The notes below the pieces were generated by a model, which was given only the letters and a program-made list of their open reading frames with translations, had not been told where the DNA came from and did not search any database. A stretch of 64,000 nt of DNA from Myoxocephalus aenaeus (Eukaryota; Chordata; Actinopteri; Perciformes; Cottidae), in contig JBAMJR010000154.1 of NCBI GenBank assembly GCA_038501785.1, positions 6,169,001 through 6,233,000 of the forward strand, read 5' to 3'. Both the position numbers and the translations under genes were made by a program. This document shows positions 1 to 13,609 of the stretch, one piece after another; the first letter of the stretch is position 1, and each line of letters opens with the position of its first letter.

Positions 1-618
<618 letters not shown>

Positions 619-860
619 AAATAATTGTGTGGTCTCCATAGTTTGCTCTTCCTTTGAGCCAGTTTGTGACAACATAAAAAAGATTAATATCGAACAAGCA
701 AGCAATGTGCAGCCTGAATCTAATTGCCCTAGTATTGACCAGTTATGGAAGCGTTGTGGATGATGATCACTCAGCTGCAAAAAGCTTTCCAGTGGAGTTG
801 ACTAATCAAGGCAATGCACCCCATATGTATTGTTTATTTTACAGGTTTCTCATACATTAA

Positions 861-1190
861 CCCAGCCAGCATGTCCATGTGGGGCCCATAAGGTTTAAAT
901 TTGGGCTGCATATAAGGGTCCCAAGTGGGTTTGTCCGCAGTTTCCACGGTGGCCTCACCTGTGTTTGCCCATACTGGGTTTATTCACCGAAACCCATAAT
1001 GTAGCCAATTTGGGTCCCACTTAAAGCCCAGTCAGATCCCTCTTAAAGTCGGTGAATAAACCGGTGAATAAACCCAGTATGGGCAAACACAGGTGAGGCC
1101 ACCGTGGAAACTGCGGACAAACCAACTTGGGACCCTTATCTGCAGCCCAAATTTAAACCTTATGGGCCCCACATGGACATGCTGGCTGGG
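861..1190. mobile_element. foldback MITE, about 130-bp inverted arms
   Basis: The left arm (861-990, starting CCCAGCCAGCATGTCC) is repeated in inverted orientation at 1061-1190 with few mismatches, around a loop of about 70 bases. The right arm begins with a duplicated GGTGAATAAACC motif. No coding capacity. I see no convincing target-site duplication, so the superfamily is left open. Confidence 0.8.
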
Positions 1191-4100
1191 AAACTGAATG
1201 GATGTTGTCTTTGAGTCTGGCTTCATCGACTGTTTAACAATTGGTCCCTCTTGCTTTGCGAAGACAAAACAAGGTTTCCGAAAGTAAAATCTGCCATTCA
1301 GCAATGCATACTGGAATGTTCAACAATTTACTCACATCCTCCCAGTTAAGTAGAGAAAAGGGGAAGACGTGGCTTGTTTATGGAGCCGAATATCCAGGAC
1401 GTCTGCTAACAAGACAAACTGCAGCTCTGCTATCACACGAGGAAATGTCTGCTGAGGTTGCTTCTTAGTGAGTGGTCCATGAGCACTAAAGAGTCTTCCT
1501 GCAATTGTGAGAAACTACTGCCTCGAAGTGTGGATACCCTCTTTGCTTGTTGTTGTAAAGATAGTTGTTTTTCTCCACCCAAATGTAAGCCATGCTAGTG
1601 GAGCAAAGATTTGGAAATGTTTAAAAACAAAAACAATCCTCCAGTCCATTTTCTTGAGAGCAAGAAGGTCGGACATTGTACCTTCTTTTTTAAATGATAT
1701 AATATTCCCAATTCAATAAAATGTATTGACATATATTTGATTTTGTGGACCGGATTCTCTAGGAAATAGGATAACGCTAATGTGGTGAGAAGACACAATG
1801 TATTTGTTTTCAGCATTTGCCATATTGGACATTCTGATTAACCTTGTTAAGTCATTATAGTTGGCCCTGCTACAATATACCTATTGGTCAACTACCGTGC
1901 ATCAGAATAAGCAGTCGCCTCTCATGCTCACAAGACTCAATTGACCCGATATAGTTCATCTTTTTTTCTTAACTCATGGCTCCCACTTCCTTGCATTCCC
2001 CCTCCACAGCGTACAGCACACACAGCCACGCACTGCTTTCATTGCTGACAATGAACCACACGATCCATTGTTTGTTTTTCGTTAACCGTAGTCTAATAAA
2101 TAATGTTTGCTTTGAGTATAACCTTGCGTGGGCTTCCACCGTGTCACATACCCGGAGCCCCACAGTGTAGAGCCATATGGCAAACATAACTGGAGGAGAT
2201 GGCTCTTTATTCAATTATGAGCTGATCAGTTATAGTAAGAGCCGTGCGCCCCAACCAGCTTGTTGTGAACCTCAATTAGTCATGCCAAGAGGGGAAGACA
2301 GATAAGCATGCACCCTGATAAAGCTCTATCTTCTACTGCAGGGAGACAAAGAAACGGATTCTCTCATTGCGTGCATGTATAGTGCTTTGTAGATTATCGT
2401 TGACACGCTTGGTGAGGGATGGCTGAGATGAGAGCTTTTCAGCTGTTTCCAATGTGCGACCTCATCGCTAGTTGCCACCTACACACTGGTCTTTTGAGTA
2501 AACTAGTGCAGGGGCCGCCCCAAACAATGCCTGTTCGGAATGGGACAAATGAAGCTCTAGTGTAAATTCAGTAAGGAAGACTGTACTCTTGCATGCCTCG
2601 GCCCCCGTAGTGTATTTCTCATACATCTGCAACTCACTCCACACGCATGCTCACTGGTCAATCATGATATCAGCTGGTCTCCTCTATCCAATTACACAAC
2701 GAAACAATTGCCTCATTAGCTTATCCTCTTGCTGGTGTCTCTTCTTAAATATGACTGTCTCCTTCAGTACGTTCATTTTGCCGTTACGCACCCCCGCACC
2801 TCCCCATCTCCGCCCAGTCTTCGCATATCCATCAGCTTCATCAACTCATCATTTTATCAGCCTCATCAGCCGCCACCAGCACCAGTGTCCGGACTTCACG
2901 GGGGGATTTATCTTGCTGCTGATCTGGGCAGACGCCCCTCGATTACAGTCCAAGCGCCAAAGACTCTGTCGAGACTTTATCATCACATATTATCTGTGAA
3001 GAAAAAGCAATTATCGTTTCTTCATCTGGCTTGTCTCTCCTGATTGAAATGCTTGGCCTGTGGTATTGAGAACTGCTCATACAAACAGCTTCTCACTCGG
3101 CACTCGGCTACCTTTGGTCCTGAGAAATACACCTGCCATGATATAGTTGCGTCACACACCCAAGTCGCTACTCCTCAGAAGCACATGTGAAATATAATCT
3201 GGTTCATAGGAAAAGCAACAAAAAACAAGTCCGACATTTCACACTAAAAAAACACTGGTGAAATTCACTTAGCAGATGTATATACATTTCCAAATAGGCG
3301 TATTAGTTGCTTGTTTTGACATAACCACCGCGGTCATAAAGAAGAGCGTGTTATTTTCCTGGCCGTGAGTTAGGATGCCAAATATCTAAGTGTAGACTAT
3401 CAGCTCGTGGTCGTTGACTCCAGGAGAGTTCAGTTAGTTTATTCAACATCCCTGTAATGTTAATATTTCCAACATCCATCCACATAAGTAAACTTAGTTC
3501 ATGACATGGGCAACTCAGTCCTCGGAGCTCCTTTCGCTTGTTTATTCGAAGTGTATTAATACTGAACGTGTCGCATGTCCATGTCAGTGGCACACGACAC
3601 ACGGTAGAAAATACGCTGCATACCAGTGTCACCTTACCAAGCAGCAGGCTGTGTGCTGCAGTTCTTGCAAAAAGCAGCAGGTCATGTAAATGCACTGACA
3701 TGTCCTGATAATGAACTGTGATTGGGGGGTGCAGCAATCAGCTGAATGAGCAATGCACTACACGAGTGCAGACACAATCCATGTACAGGTGTTCTTACCT
3801 ACTAAATAGTAGAATGTAGCTTTTCCTCATTCTGCATAAGCACACTCTCCTTTAGTCTTGAGCCTGGAGCAAGGAACAAGCAACAAAGTTCACACCCTTT
3901 TTGACCAATGACCCTTCATAGCTTGGTTATGCCAACTTGTAACCTTTCTATGAACTGCAGGAACTTTGACCCGATAGTGATGTTTTCTTCCCTAATTGTT
4001 TCAGCTAGTTCTGTTGTTGGGTTTTACAGTCTTGATGGTGTAGGAGTCTCCAGCATTTCAAAAAAAATAGAAACAGCAAAGATTTAGAAAAGACAGAAAC

Positions 4101-5250
4101 ATTCTTCTTCTTCTTCATTAGCTCATTAATCATCTCGCAACCCCGTCAGATTTATCTTGCAACCACCGGAGGATTTATGTCAGTTGCTCATAATGTGACG
4201 TAAATCCTAAATCCAACTGCTTGCCTTGAAGTTCAAAAATAGTTTTAGGGTGAAATAATGATGATACATGGAAAATACAAAACATGGTTTGAATTCATGG
4301 TTAATGATGATATCTACTGGTTTCGTGAGTCGCAATGCTCTGTCCTTTCCAAGTTGGAAACAGAATAAGTCTTCCCGTGTTTAATCTCCTTCACATTCCC
4401 TGATAAGAGATTTCTGTAAACAGAGGATGTGTTGTTTACAAAATCTCTGCTCTATTTTCTGCCCTTTGCTTGCAATTGAATGCAATTAAGGAAATGATAT
4501 TGAATTGATGTTGACTTCATTGTGGGAGTGCTGCAGAGCTTGGCAGACTGAAAAAAGAGCTTGTATACTGAAAAAAATAAAAAAGTTACAAGTGTATCAT
4601 TATTTAAAAAACGCATTAAAATAAGTAGTTTGGGCTTATACTAGCATTTACTCACTATTTGTGTTTACAAATAATTATCCTTATCTAATCTGTTATGTGG
4701 CATCTACAAATTGGAGATCAGGTCCGGTGATCTCTAAAAGAATATTTAGCAAAACCAGTTGTATTGAAGTCTGATTCAGACCAGTAGATATTTTTACTTA
4801 AGCAAATGGGCCAAATCATGAGAGAAAACAGAAACGAGAACCTATTAGTTAACCTAGACAACTAGCTATAACATTCTATATCACTGCTTTGATTTGTCAA
4901 AGGTTTTTAACTTAGTACAGCACGATGTCATTTCTTACTGCCAAAGTAGCTTTCATCTAGGCTTCCTTTCTAAGGACACCACTTTAAAAAGATTATATTT
5001 ACATCAGGAAGACACATGATTATACAACTCATCCTTTCAAGATATGAGTTTGGGAGTGCAGGTCTATGACTCAGAGATAGAAATGCAGACATGATGGCTT
5101 GTGAGGTAGAATTCCATTTAAAAAAATGGAATGATTAATATAGCAAGTCTGCAACATCCTGCATAACGAGTGTGTTTGACTGTCTTCTGGGTTTTCTCTG
5201 TTCGACTGGAAGTGGTGTGCGAAAATGTGGAAAACTGTGAAAATCTTCCC
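1191..5250. other. no gene recognised (4 kb)
   Basis: Several frames of 60-136 codons occur (for example 2589-2999), but none has recognisable domains, coding-like composition or paired splice sites. No repeat family recognised. Confidence 0.5.
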
Positions 5251-5254
5251 TTAA

Positions 5255-5983
5255 CCTTCCTCTTGTGTTAGCTTTCTGTTACCATCTCTTATGTTAACGG
5301 GTCGGTTTTGACCCGTGTCTTAAATCAGCTGTAAAATACACTAAAAACAATTATCTATCATCCAATTTGTTTCTCATCTCTTGGTTACCTTGTTAGGCTT
5401 CCTTATCCATGAAAACATTGTTGTATGTTTTAATATTTTTGATGTGGGCCTCTGGGCCTTTTCTTTGTCAGTATACCCCTCGATTTCAATTTAGAAAATG
5501 GTAAAATGAACCTCAAGAGAATCATATAAAAAAATAAAAGGTTGTTGTGTTACCTGACTATTAATGAGGGGTATTAGAACACATCTCTTAAATACATTTT
5601 TTTTATTTTATTTTTTTTATTTTAATATTATTAACTATAGTTACATCTATGGTGTTACGGGTCAATTTCGACCCATGTATATTTACTTTAAGCTTAAGGC
5701 TAAAAAGTAATTTTTTTCAGCAATAGAACTTTAATACAAACACAAAATGAAAAGCAGAACAAGTCATAACACAAAATATAGATTTGCAAGGTCAAACAAA
5801 CAACAACCAATCAAGCAAATCTTATATCTATAACTGGGTCAAAACCGACCCTAACAACACAAAGGTCATAATTTAAACCAGAGCATTTTATAATTTAGTG
5901 ACATTTTTTATTAATTTATGTGGTTATTTTATGCATTTAAAAACCTAAAACGGGTCGGTGCCGACCCTAACACAAGAGGAAGG
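5255..5983. mobile_element. non-autonomous piggyBac-type element, TTAA-flanked
   Basis: The element starts CCTTCCTCTTGTGTTAG and ends with the reverse complement, and both ends abut TTAA (5251-5254 and 5984-5987), the target site of the piggyBac superfamily. It is 729 bp long and has no transposase frame. Four short palindromes of the form GGGTC-spacer-GACCC lie near 5299, 5660, 5836 and 5952. Family assignment rests on the TTAA duplication and terminal repeat; the individual family is not recognised. Confidence 0.8.
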
Positions 5984-5987
5984 TTAA

Positions 5988-7142
5988 ATGAATAAAATAA
6001 TAACTTGATGAGCCTCAGTCTTCCTTACTTGAATACATAAGTTGATACAAACCATATTTTAGTACAGAGCGTATGCAAATTTACCAAAAACTCAAAAACC
6101 CATTATATTTACTCTGCTTTATGCAGTCTACCCCATGTCATACAGAATCACGTATAATCTCACCAACAGGGAGGCGGCAACACAATGTTGCGTAACCCTC
6201 GGTCAAGATTTATCTTAATCTCCAGGCACCCAGAGCCTCCTCACATAAGGCATGCCAAGTGTGAAGGACTCCGAGGCCTCTCCAAATACCAAACCATGAC
6301 AGTGCGCAAATCAAACATTTCTTCATGTGTGTAACAACATTTTCACTCGACACACGTCTAACAAAGTATCGCTTCTCCCGGAGCTTTCAACTGTATCACA
6401 GAGAATGGAGTTGACTCAGCTGCCATGGAGATCTGTTGATATACAATGATTTCATCCCCCAGATAAGTCCTGAAAGTGCTATGAAACCATAACTGGGGCT
6501 AAGCTTGTATGTAAACACGTACATCTGTCATGTGAAGCGATTCAAATATCCAGAAAAACAGTAAGTATGTAGTTTAGTTTTAGCAGTCATTTTTGTTTAT
6601 CTAATCTAGTGTTTCGTAGGAAATAAACTCTGTATCTGACGCAGAGTTAGTTCCAGCACTGCGGCATGAATGACTCATCATAACAATGACTAACATGACC
6701 TGTAAGCCCACTTAAAGTGACAGTCAACTCACGGAAAATAGAATTTGCTCTCACACTGTTAGATTATGAAGAAAAAAAGGCAACAGGGCCACCCACGATT
6801 TCAAGTACTCAACACACAGGTTTTGATGGGTTTCAGGAATAGTCCAGCCACCCCCACTCAATGATCATGCACAAAATATGAAATCAAGTCCTTAATTGAT
6901 TTTGGTGTTTGGTATCAGTGGATGTTGATGTGCGTTATTCATTTTGCATTGTAAATGTGATGTATTGTAAAAATAAAAATAAAAGCTGTTTCAAAGATCT
7001 TTCCATGTTCAGGAAAACCAAGTCTTGATATCAGAGGGTCCCTGAAATGACACACTGTAGCACAGTGATACCCCCCAACGTGAATAATAATAATAATAGT
7101 GGTCATTACCACTGACAAGCTCAACTGTTTCCACACCTCTCC
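5988..7142. other. no gene recognised (1.1 kb)
   Basis: AT-rich sequence with a short AAT tract at about 7083-7098. Nothing codes. Confidence 0.5.
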
Positions 7143-7345
7143 CTAATAAAATATGTGTGAAAGCAGGAACAAGGATGCCATCGATGCAGAGGGAGAAGAT
7201 GTCATTAACAGTAGGTCAGAGAGGAAGGCAGGGTTGGGTTTGGGGGCAAGGTAGATAATTGAAATGACCAGGGCTTTAGGACCGGAGAGTTTGAATGTCA
7301 GGTGTTCAAATGAGGATGGAGAGGAACTCTTACGATATCTCATGT
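7143..7345 (-). mobile_element. L2-clade LINE endonuclease scrap
   Basis: The minus-strand translation contains FEHLTFKL then LVISIIYLAPKPNPAFLSDL, resembling the segment of fish L2/Rex1-type LINE ORF2 endonuclease just before the conserved GDFN block, which is missing. About 65 residues survive, with no flanking frame. A dead 5'- and 3'-truncated LINE fragment. Clade assignment is from memory of the family. Confidence 0.6.
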
Positions 7346-8840
7346 TTGATTTCTTGCTCCACTTCCAAGTTTTATATACTAGTGCTGTGCCCGTTCGGAG
7401 GGTGGCCTATCCGAGCATGTGCCCATTCGCTGAAGTGTTAACAGAGTTGTTGAGAAACGGCTTAAAGAATTTGGTTCAGTTAGGGGAGACAAATGAACAA
7501 CAAATGTCTTACACGGTACACAATAAAGTGAAATGTAATGTGCCTTTGATGATTCAACCCCATTGTGAAGGGGGTAGAGGTGCCCCAGGAATACTGCCCC
7601 CTAGAGTCTGGTGAAGAGAGTTGCTGGGATTTGCAGCAAGACTGGGCACTTACGTAATATTTATAGAAATAGGAAATGTATATGATGTAAAAAAAAAAGA
7701 AAGGAAGTCAAGTAAAAGATAACACATTTAGTCTGACTGAGCATCATGCAAGTTTTGAAGTTGACAATGCCTAATGGAAAAGGCCAAATCATGTGTCTTT
7801 AACCTGCAGCCAGATAAACAGCTTATTAAACAAAAGACTGGAGGACCTGAGGCTACAGCCGGGCTCATCTGGAGTTTAACCGGCTGCCTCATCAGATTAC
7901 ACTGTCTCCTAACTTTAAAAAGCAAGTGCTTTCTATCCAGAGCTACCACAGGGCATCGGCAAATTGAGCATCTTCTGTGCGCCATTCCATCTAATCACTA
8001 AAAACCATATCACTAAAAACCACAAATACCAACAACATGGTCGCACTAAAGGTTAAATCAGGGCATTATCAAAGCCATTAAGATTCATCATATGAATCAA
8101 CATTGTTATGTGTCGCAAATGTCATGGGATTATTTCCAATATTCGTTGAGATATTTCCATTTGGACCACAGCGGTGGATCAACAGAACAACACTGCCATC
8201 CTTGAAGTAATGCGTGGCTAAAAACATATACACATTGTAATAGTGCTTAAAAGTAAAACAAAACAAACTCAAAGTGCTCTCAGTTTATGTTATTTGGGGC
8301 CATTGTTGGGTGCTGTATCACATTTTAGGTTAATGCTTTAGCACAACACATCGTTTTAACAAATTCTAACACATTATGGGCATGATACAACAAAATCTTG
8401 GGATTTGGGTAACTACACAAAAATCAGGGTGTTTATGAATTGAGAAAGAAGATATATGTACATGACATTGAGACCACCCAGGAGAATGTTCTGGGTTCAT
8501 TTAATGTTTCAGCAATGAGAACATAGAACAATAGAATAAGCAGTAAAAAAAAAGAAAACAAACATTATGTGACTCCACAAACTCATTCGCCCACGCATTG
8601 TCTATGGAGCAGCTCCAGACGTAATCATGACATGAAGTTTTAAACTTTTAGCTATGGGAGAAAGTAGCTCATGTTCACAAACATAACTGTCTTCGTCCAT
8701 GGAAAAGGGTCTTTTAAGCTCTGTGTTGGGCTCCACCAAGTCAGCAATATCTGTCTCTTAAGCTGCCAAAGAGGATACTCTGTTCATAACTGTCTATCCG
8801 TTTATGCTGGGTAGGTACTGTAATGTAGGGTACTGTACTG
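7346..8840. other. no gene recognised
   Basis: The stretch from about 7379 (GTGCTGTGCCCGTTCGGAGG) to 7650 looks like an interspersed repeat because of its wording, but I cannot name it. The rest is featureless AT-rich DNA. Confidence 0.35.
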
Positions 8841-8905
8841 GAAAATAACGTAACAACAATCGCTCGGGTGATTGTCACCCGAGCGATTGTTGTTACGTTA
8901 TTTTC
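8841..8905. repeat. perfect 30-bp-arm palindrome
   Basis: Bases 8841-8870 are exactly repeated in inverted orientation at 8876-8905, with a five-base loop. A smaller hairpin with the same core, GGGTGATTTTCACCC, lies at about 9015-9029. No coding potential. It could be the centre of a MITE or a recent palindromic duplication. Confidence 0.9.
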
Positions 8906-9399
8906 ATTGTGTTGCTTTTGTCTGAGTTGCGTGAGTCCTTCTGTAGCTTCATGCTGCTCACAGACGTTAGTGAAAGTGGGCGTGTCTTCCTGCTCCGATC
9001 ACAGGCACCTCTTCGGGTGATTTTCACCCAACGTTAGTGATAGTGTGACTATTTTTTCCGGATGTGTTTTAACATTGAGGGGAGACTTTTCCTTCACAGA
9101 ACAAGACTCACATGTCCCAGGAAAATGTGGACTAAATAACAAGTTCATATCTCCTTTATTTATATTTTTAATAATTTTTTATTGATGATTCCCTAATTTT
9201 TCACTGGATTTTGAGACTTTTTTCAGGGTCTCCCTGTGATACCTGTTTATCGTTTTAGTTCTATTGGGTAAAATAAAAGAAGAGTACTTCAACTTGCCTT
9301 GTATTGTTGTATTTGAATATATTTCGATGAGAAGTATATTTTATCAGGTACATTATATCGTTAGTTATACGTTAGTGATAGTGTTGTGATAGCCGGGTT
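8906..9399. other. no gene; possible old repeat
   Basis: CGTTAGTGATAGTGT is repeated near 9032 and 9370, flanking an AT-rich stretch. No open frame of note. Confidence 0.35.
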
Positions 9400-10177
9400 G
9401 ATGATCAATCCGTGCTGGCTGAGAAGCCCAATGGCATCCTCAGGAACTCGAACAGGCCGAACGGAGTGATGAGCGCCGTCTTGGGAACGTCCGGTGGCTG
9501 AACGTCCGGTGGCTGAACGGGCACCTGGTGGTAACCTCGTACCAGGTCCACTTTCGAAAACACCACGCTATCCGACAAGTGCATGTTCAGCCACCGGACG
9601 TTCTCAAGATGGCGCTGATCACTCCGTTCGGCCTGTTTGAGTTCCTGAGGATGCCATTTGGCCTCAAGAATGCAGCACAGACGTTCCAGCGTCTAATGGA
9701 CACGGTGCTGAGGAACCTGCCGTTCCGTCGTGTTCTGGAGACCGGAGACAAAACCTGCAAGGTCGACATGGGCGGCCGGCTGGAATACGTGTCAGTTGAC
9801 CGCCTTAAACCAGCGCATCTGGACCTGGACCAGCCGGTAAGGTTGGCTGAACCCCCATGGCGTGGGCGGCCCGGAGGGTTCCGTCAACGGTGGTCCTACC
9901 TTCGGCCACAGAGACACGGAGTCGGGCTGGTCGGTTGATTCGGGCCCCGAGACATTAAGGGTTTGGGGACTAATCTCTAGAGGTTGTAAATGCTGGGGGG
10001 AGGCATGTAGGGGGCTGGTTTGACCGAATGCACGGGGCCCCTTTAAGAGAAGGGGCGTAACCCTGGTGATAAGGGGGGTTAAAGGGCACCAGGAAGGGAA
10101 TGTTGATTATTGTTGTTTGGATGGAAATAAACGGCCAAAGGGAATATGGCCTCTTCGTTTATTTCCACGCTTATACA
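9400..10177 (+). mobile_element. rearranged Ty3/gypsy retrotransposon remnant
   Basis: The frame 9528-9938 (136 codons) begins in reverse transcriptase, with ALITPFGLFEFLRMPFGLKN then AAQTFQRLMD as in Ty3/gypsy palm sequence. After LRNLPFRR it jumps to the C-terminal tail of integrase (GDKTCKVDMGG, YVSVDRLKPAHLD). The catalytic YxDD box, RNase H and the integrase core are therefore deleted. To the left, 9430-9502 is an inverted copy of the same reverse transcriptase segment (9586-9658), so the remnant contains a head-to-head duplication. A purine-rich tract at about 9994-10003 leads into the 3' LTR. Non-functional. Confidence 0.85.
10006..10177 (+). repeat. 3' LTR of the gypsy remnant
   Basis: Starts TGTAGGGGGCTGG directly after a purine-rich tract and ends TTATACA, giving TG...CA termini. 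It contains AATAAA at 10126-10131. No matching 5' LTR is seen. Boundaries are good to a few bases. Confidence 0.65.
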
Positions 10178-12504
10178 GTACCATATTAGAGCTGCATTCT
10201 AAAAACAGCTGTCCGATCCGTCTGGGAATTTGTGAAGTTGTGTGAACATTGAGCTGTAAGAAACCAGGACACTTTTTATTGCCGAGGGGAACTGCAGAAT
10301 AGAGTTATACTCACCATGGTTTTCACATCCACCTAGTTATTTAATCCATTGTTAAAATAAAAATGTTAGTAGTAGCTTGAACTATAGGAGTGGCAGATCA
10401 GAAAATGCCCATGGGAATTAGCCAGATGGATCGCATTGGTGGCCAAAAGACCTCCTTTGTTATTGATGTCTGGGGCTTTGTTGAGGTTATTGTAACCAGT
10501 GTCAGGCGACATCGTTTGACATTTGGTTTGTCGACGTCATTGAGCAGCTAAAAAATCTAAAGGGCAAAACATTCCTCCTCCTCCCAGTCTGATTATATCT
10601 ACTGTGTCTTGGCAGCCGAGCAGTTCATATTCATCTAAACTCTGTCGCATACAAAAGACAATGAGTCTATTCAGGCCTTGTTTTGTCACAAATGATTGCT
10701 ACAATATGATTTACAGTAAGTTTCATTGTGTTAAACACAATCTGTTTCCTTCGATATTTACCGATACTGTGACAATCTTTATCTGACAGCGACAATGAGT
10801 ATGTTAGATTTGAGAAATAATGTGTTCTGTGTGGGTCTGATACTGTAATGTTCTAGTGCAGCTCAATGATTGCTTGTTGTAGATATTCAGGTTTCATTGT
10901 TGGAATCATCTAAATGCAAAAATGTCAAGTTGAATGTATTTTCTCATGTTATGTAAGACAAGATTTGTTATCCAAGGTTTATAAAAGCCATGTAGTATAT
11001 TAGTTTCCTAAAGTTATCGATAAAATTACATTATGTCTCAGCATATCAATTATTATATTGTATATATATTTGAGAGTGGCATCTCAAAACCATTTACAGT
11101 TAGAGGTTTCTAAGTTCAAACTACACGACAAAGTGTTCCATATTGAGTGCTTCAAATAGCAGAGCAGAATAAAATACTTCAAGGACAACCCTCTTTTGAA
11201 TGGCAGCCTATTATGAAAAAAGGCCTTCATGGATTCCCGATGCCATTCCTATTCATGTATCTTTTGTCCTGTAGATTATGCACAAAATAACACAAGATTG
11301 ACGTTGCATTTTCTCGCTATCACAAGATGTTTAACAAATTCTAAATTAATTTCCCAGCTGTTTTACTAGCACCCTTTCTAGAGCACAAACTTGCAGGAAG
11401 TCAAGGATGAACTGGATGAATTCAAAATGATGATATGGGTGAGCCTGAAATGGAAAATGTGAGAGGCTCTTGAAGGATGAATACACTTTGGCTGTGAGAC
11501 GTAGGTGTGGTGAGTGAAGATGAGAATGCTGTGTGTCCTAAAGGCGCTCGGTAGGATGGGCAGGAAGGATAAGGTGGAGCTAAGACAAACTAAGAGACAC
11601 TGATACAGACGGACGTGTCTCTTTGGTCAAATATGTGGATCCAAAACCATTTTTAACCTTTTCTTCGACCTGAAAGTTTGGGTTGTGAAGCGCTTATATG
11701 TTGCTCAGATAGTAGCAAGGCATCAGTGGCTGAAAGTGATGCAAAATACTGTAAATCCTCCTGTGTACCAGTATAATAATCTGGACCACCCAGTTCCCCT
11801 CTCACCTACAACATTGAAAGTAAATGTTCTGATATCTTCCATTCAGCCGCTCTGTAGGACTTTGCACAACATTTAACTCGGAGATTAGTTTCATTCCAAA
11901 GTGCTCTTCAAGTGGTAGTGCAGTGTCATGTGAAACAAGATACAGCGAGCCAACTCAACCTCTTAAACAAATTCACATCAACTGTTGAAAGGAAATGGGA
12001 GTTGGTGGTGGTATTAAATGGAATTAACAGCCTAAGTGGTGTGCCGGCATTGGGGATGGCCCGTGGAAACTTCCTGTGTGTGATGAAAATAAAGTTTCCG
12101 AGGATGATTTGGAACTGGAGCATGCTGGACACCCTGCATTTTTTTTATAGAAACAGTGGCTTCCCCTTAGCTTTCCTGAACTGTGGCAATGAAGTGTCTG
12201 TAAATAGTCTGTGATATGTAAGAGAGACGCCTGTAAAAAACGGTTATTTTAGTTTTTCAAAAACGTAGATACTGGCCGATTATGCAAAACCCCAGAATCA
12301 CAGAGTCACAACATTTAAGTTGTTTTCTACACTTTCCTCAATATTATTAATGATTGTGGGTATGGCATGTTGGACAACGGGCTTCCTCTCAGTTCAATTA
12401 AACCACTGTTATCTAAATTGTGTTCAGACTGAATGTGGAGGTTTGAAGGTGGCGCAACACACAAAGTCAATGCATAGACACCTTTCTGCTCTCGGCAGCA
12501 CTAT
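10178..12504. other. no gene recognised (2.3 kb)
   Basis: Open frames up to 100 codons (11912-12214) show no domains or paired splice sites. No repeat recognised. Confidence 0.5.
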
Positions 12505-13115
12505 TCATCCATCCATCCAATAATTTCGCTTATCTGGGGAAGAGTCGCGGGGACAGCAGCCTTATCCGGGAATTCTAGACGTCCCTCTCCCCAACAATGT
12601 TTTCCAGCACTTCCTGGGGGACCCTGAGGCGTTCCCAAGCCAGACGAGGTATATAATCTCTCCAGCGTGTTCTAGGTCTACCCCGGGGCTTCTTACCCAT
12701 GGACGTGCCTGGAAAACCTCTGAAGGGAGGCGTCCAGGAGGATCCTGATCAGATACCGAAACCGCCTAATCTGGCCCCTTTTGACCCGAAGGAGCAACGG
12801 CTCTACTCTGAGCTGCCTCTGGATGTCTGAGCTTTTCACCCCATCTCTAAGGCTAAGCCCAGCTAACCTACGAAGGAAGCTCATTTTGATCGCTTGTATC
12901 CGTGATCATATTATTTGGGTCACTAATGAAAGCTCGTGACCATAGGGGAGGATTGGAGCATAGATGGACTGATGAATAGAGACTTTAGCTCCCTTGTCAA
13001 CACAACAGTCTTGTGTAAATCTTGCCCTCAACTGCCTGTCCATCTCCCTTTCCATTTAACTCTCACTGCACAAGACCCTGAGATACTTAAACTCCCTCGC
13101 TTGGGGGAGTGACTC
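12505..13115 (-). mobile_element. RTE-clade (Rex3-like) LINE 3' end
   Basis: On the minus strand the C-terminal part of ORF2 is readable: MSFLRRLAGLSLRDGVKSS, then VEPLLLRVKRGQIRR, typical of the tail of RTE reverse transcriptase proteins. The copy ends at 12505-12519 in GATG repeats, as Rex3 elements do. There are frame breaks upstream (in the 12900-13100 part) and the element is strongly 5'-truncated. Assignment to RTE rather than another fish LINE clade is from memory. Confidence 0.7.
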
Positions 13116-13609
13116 ACTTCGCCACTAACAAAGATGAATTTGTGCGAGAAGTATTGACAACACAATTGAGCTACTTTTTACTTACAGTAATTGGGGGGAA
13201 ATGAAGACGGAAAACTGAACGGTTTTCCAATGAATCGAGTACTCCGCTCCTCACAGAAGGCAATCTTGCAATGCTGCGAGGAATTTGCACTTATCCTAAA
13301 AATTAAATGACTCCTTTTGTGCCCAAAGTAGGAAAATAAACGCAGACTACAAAAACTCTCCGGATACCACAATGCAGACATTCACCTGTTATTCAATCAA
13401 AACACACATTTACTGAGTAAGCTAATGTTTAATGATACATAGGAATCGTACACATGTTGCTGTTATTCATCCAGCTGTGAAAAATAGATATTCAGAAGTC
13501 TTTTTTTCACTATTTAGGTACAATCCACTGCTTCCATGTGCTCCAGACCCAAATTGAACCGTGTATCAATACACCAGTGCTAAATCCTAAATGGGCCTCT
13601 AGTGGTTGA
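13116..13609. other. no gene recognised
   Basis: Nothing identifiable. Confidence 0.5.

Noticed and set aside
2589..2999. 136-codon plus-strand frame overlapping another frame
   Set aside because: Low-complexity composition rich in His, Ser and Pro, no known family, no supporting splice or polyadenylation signals.
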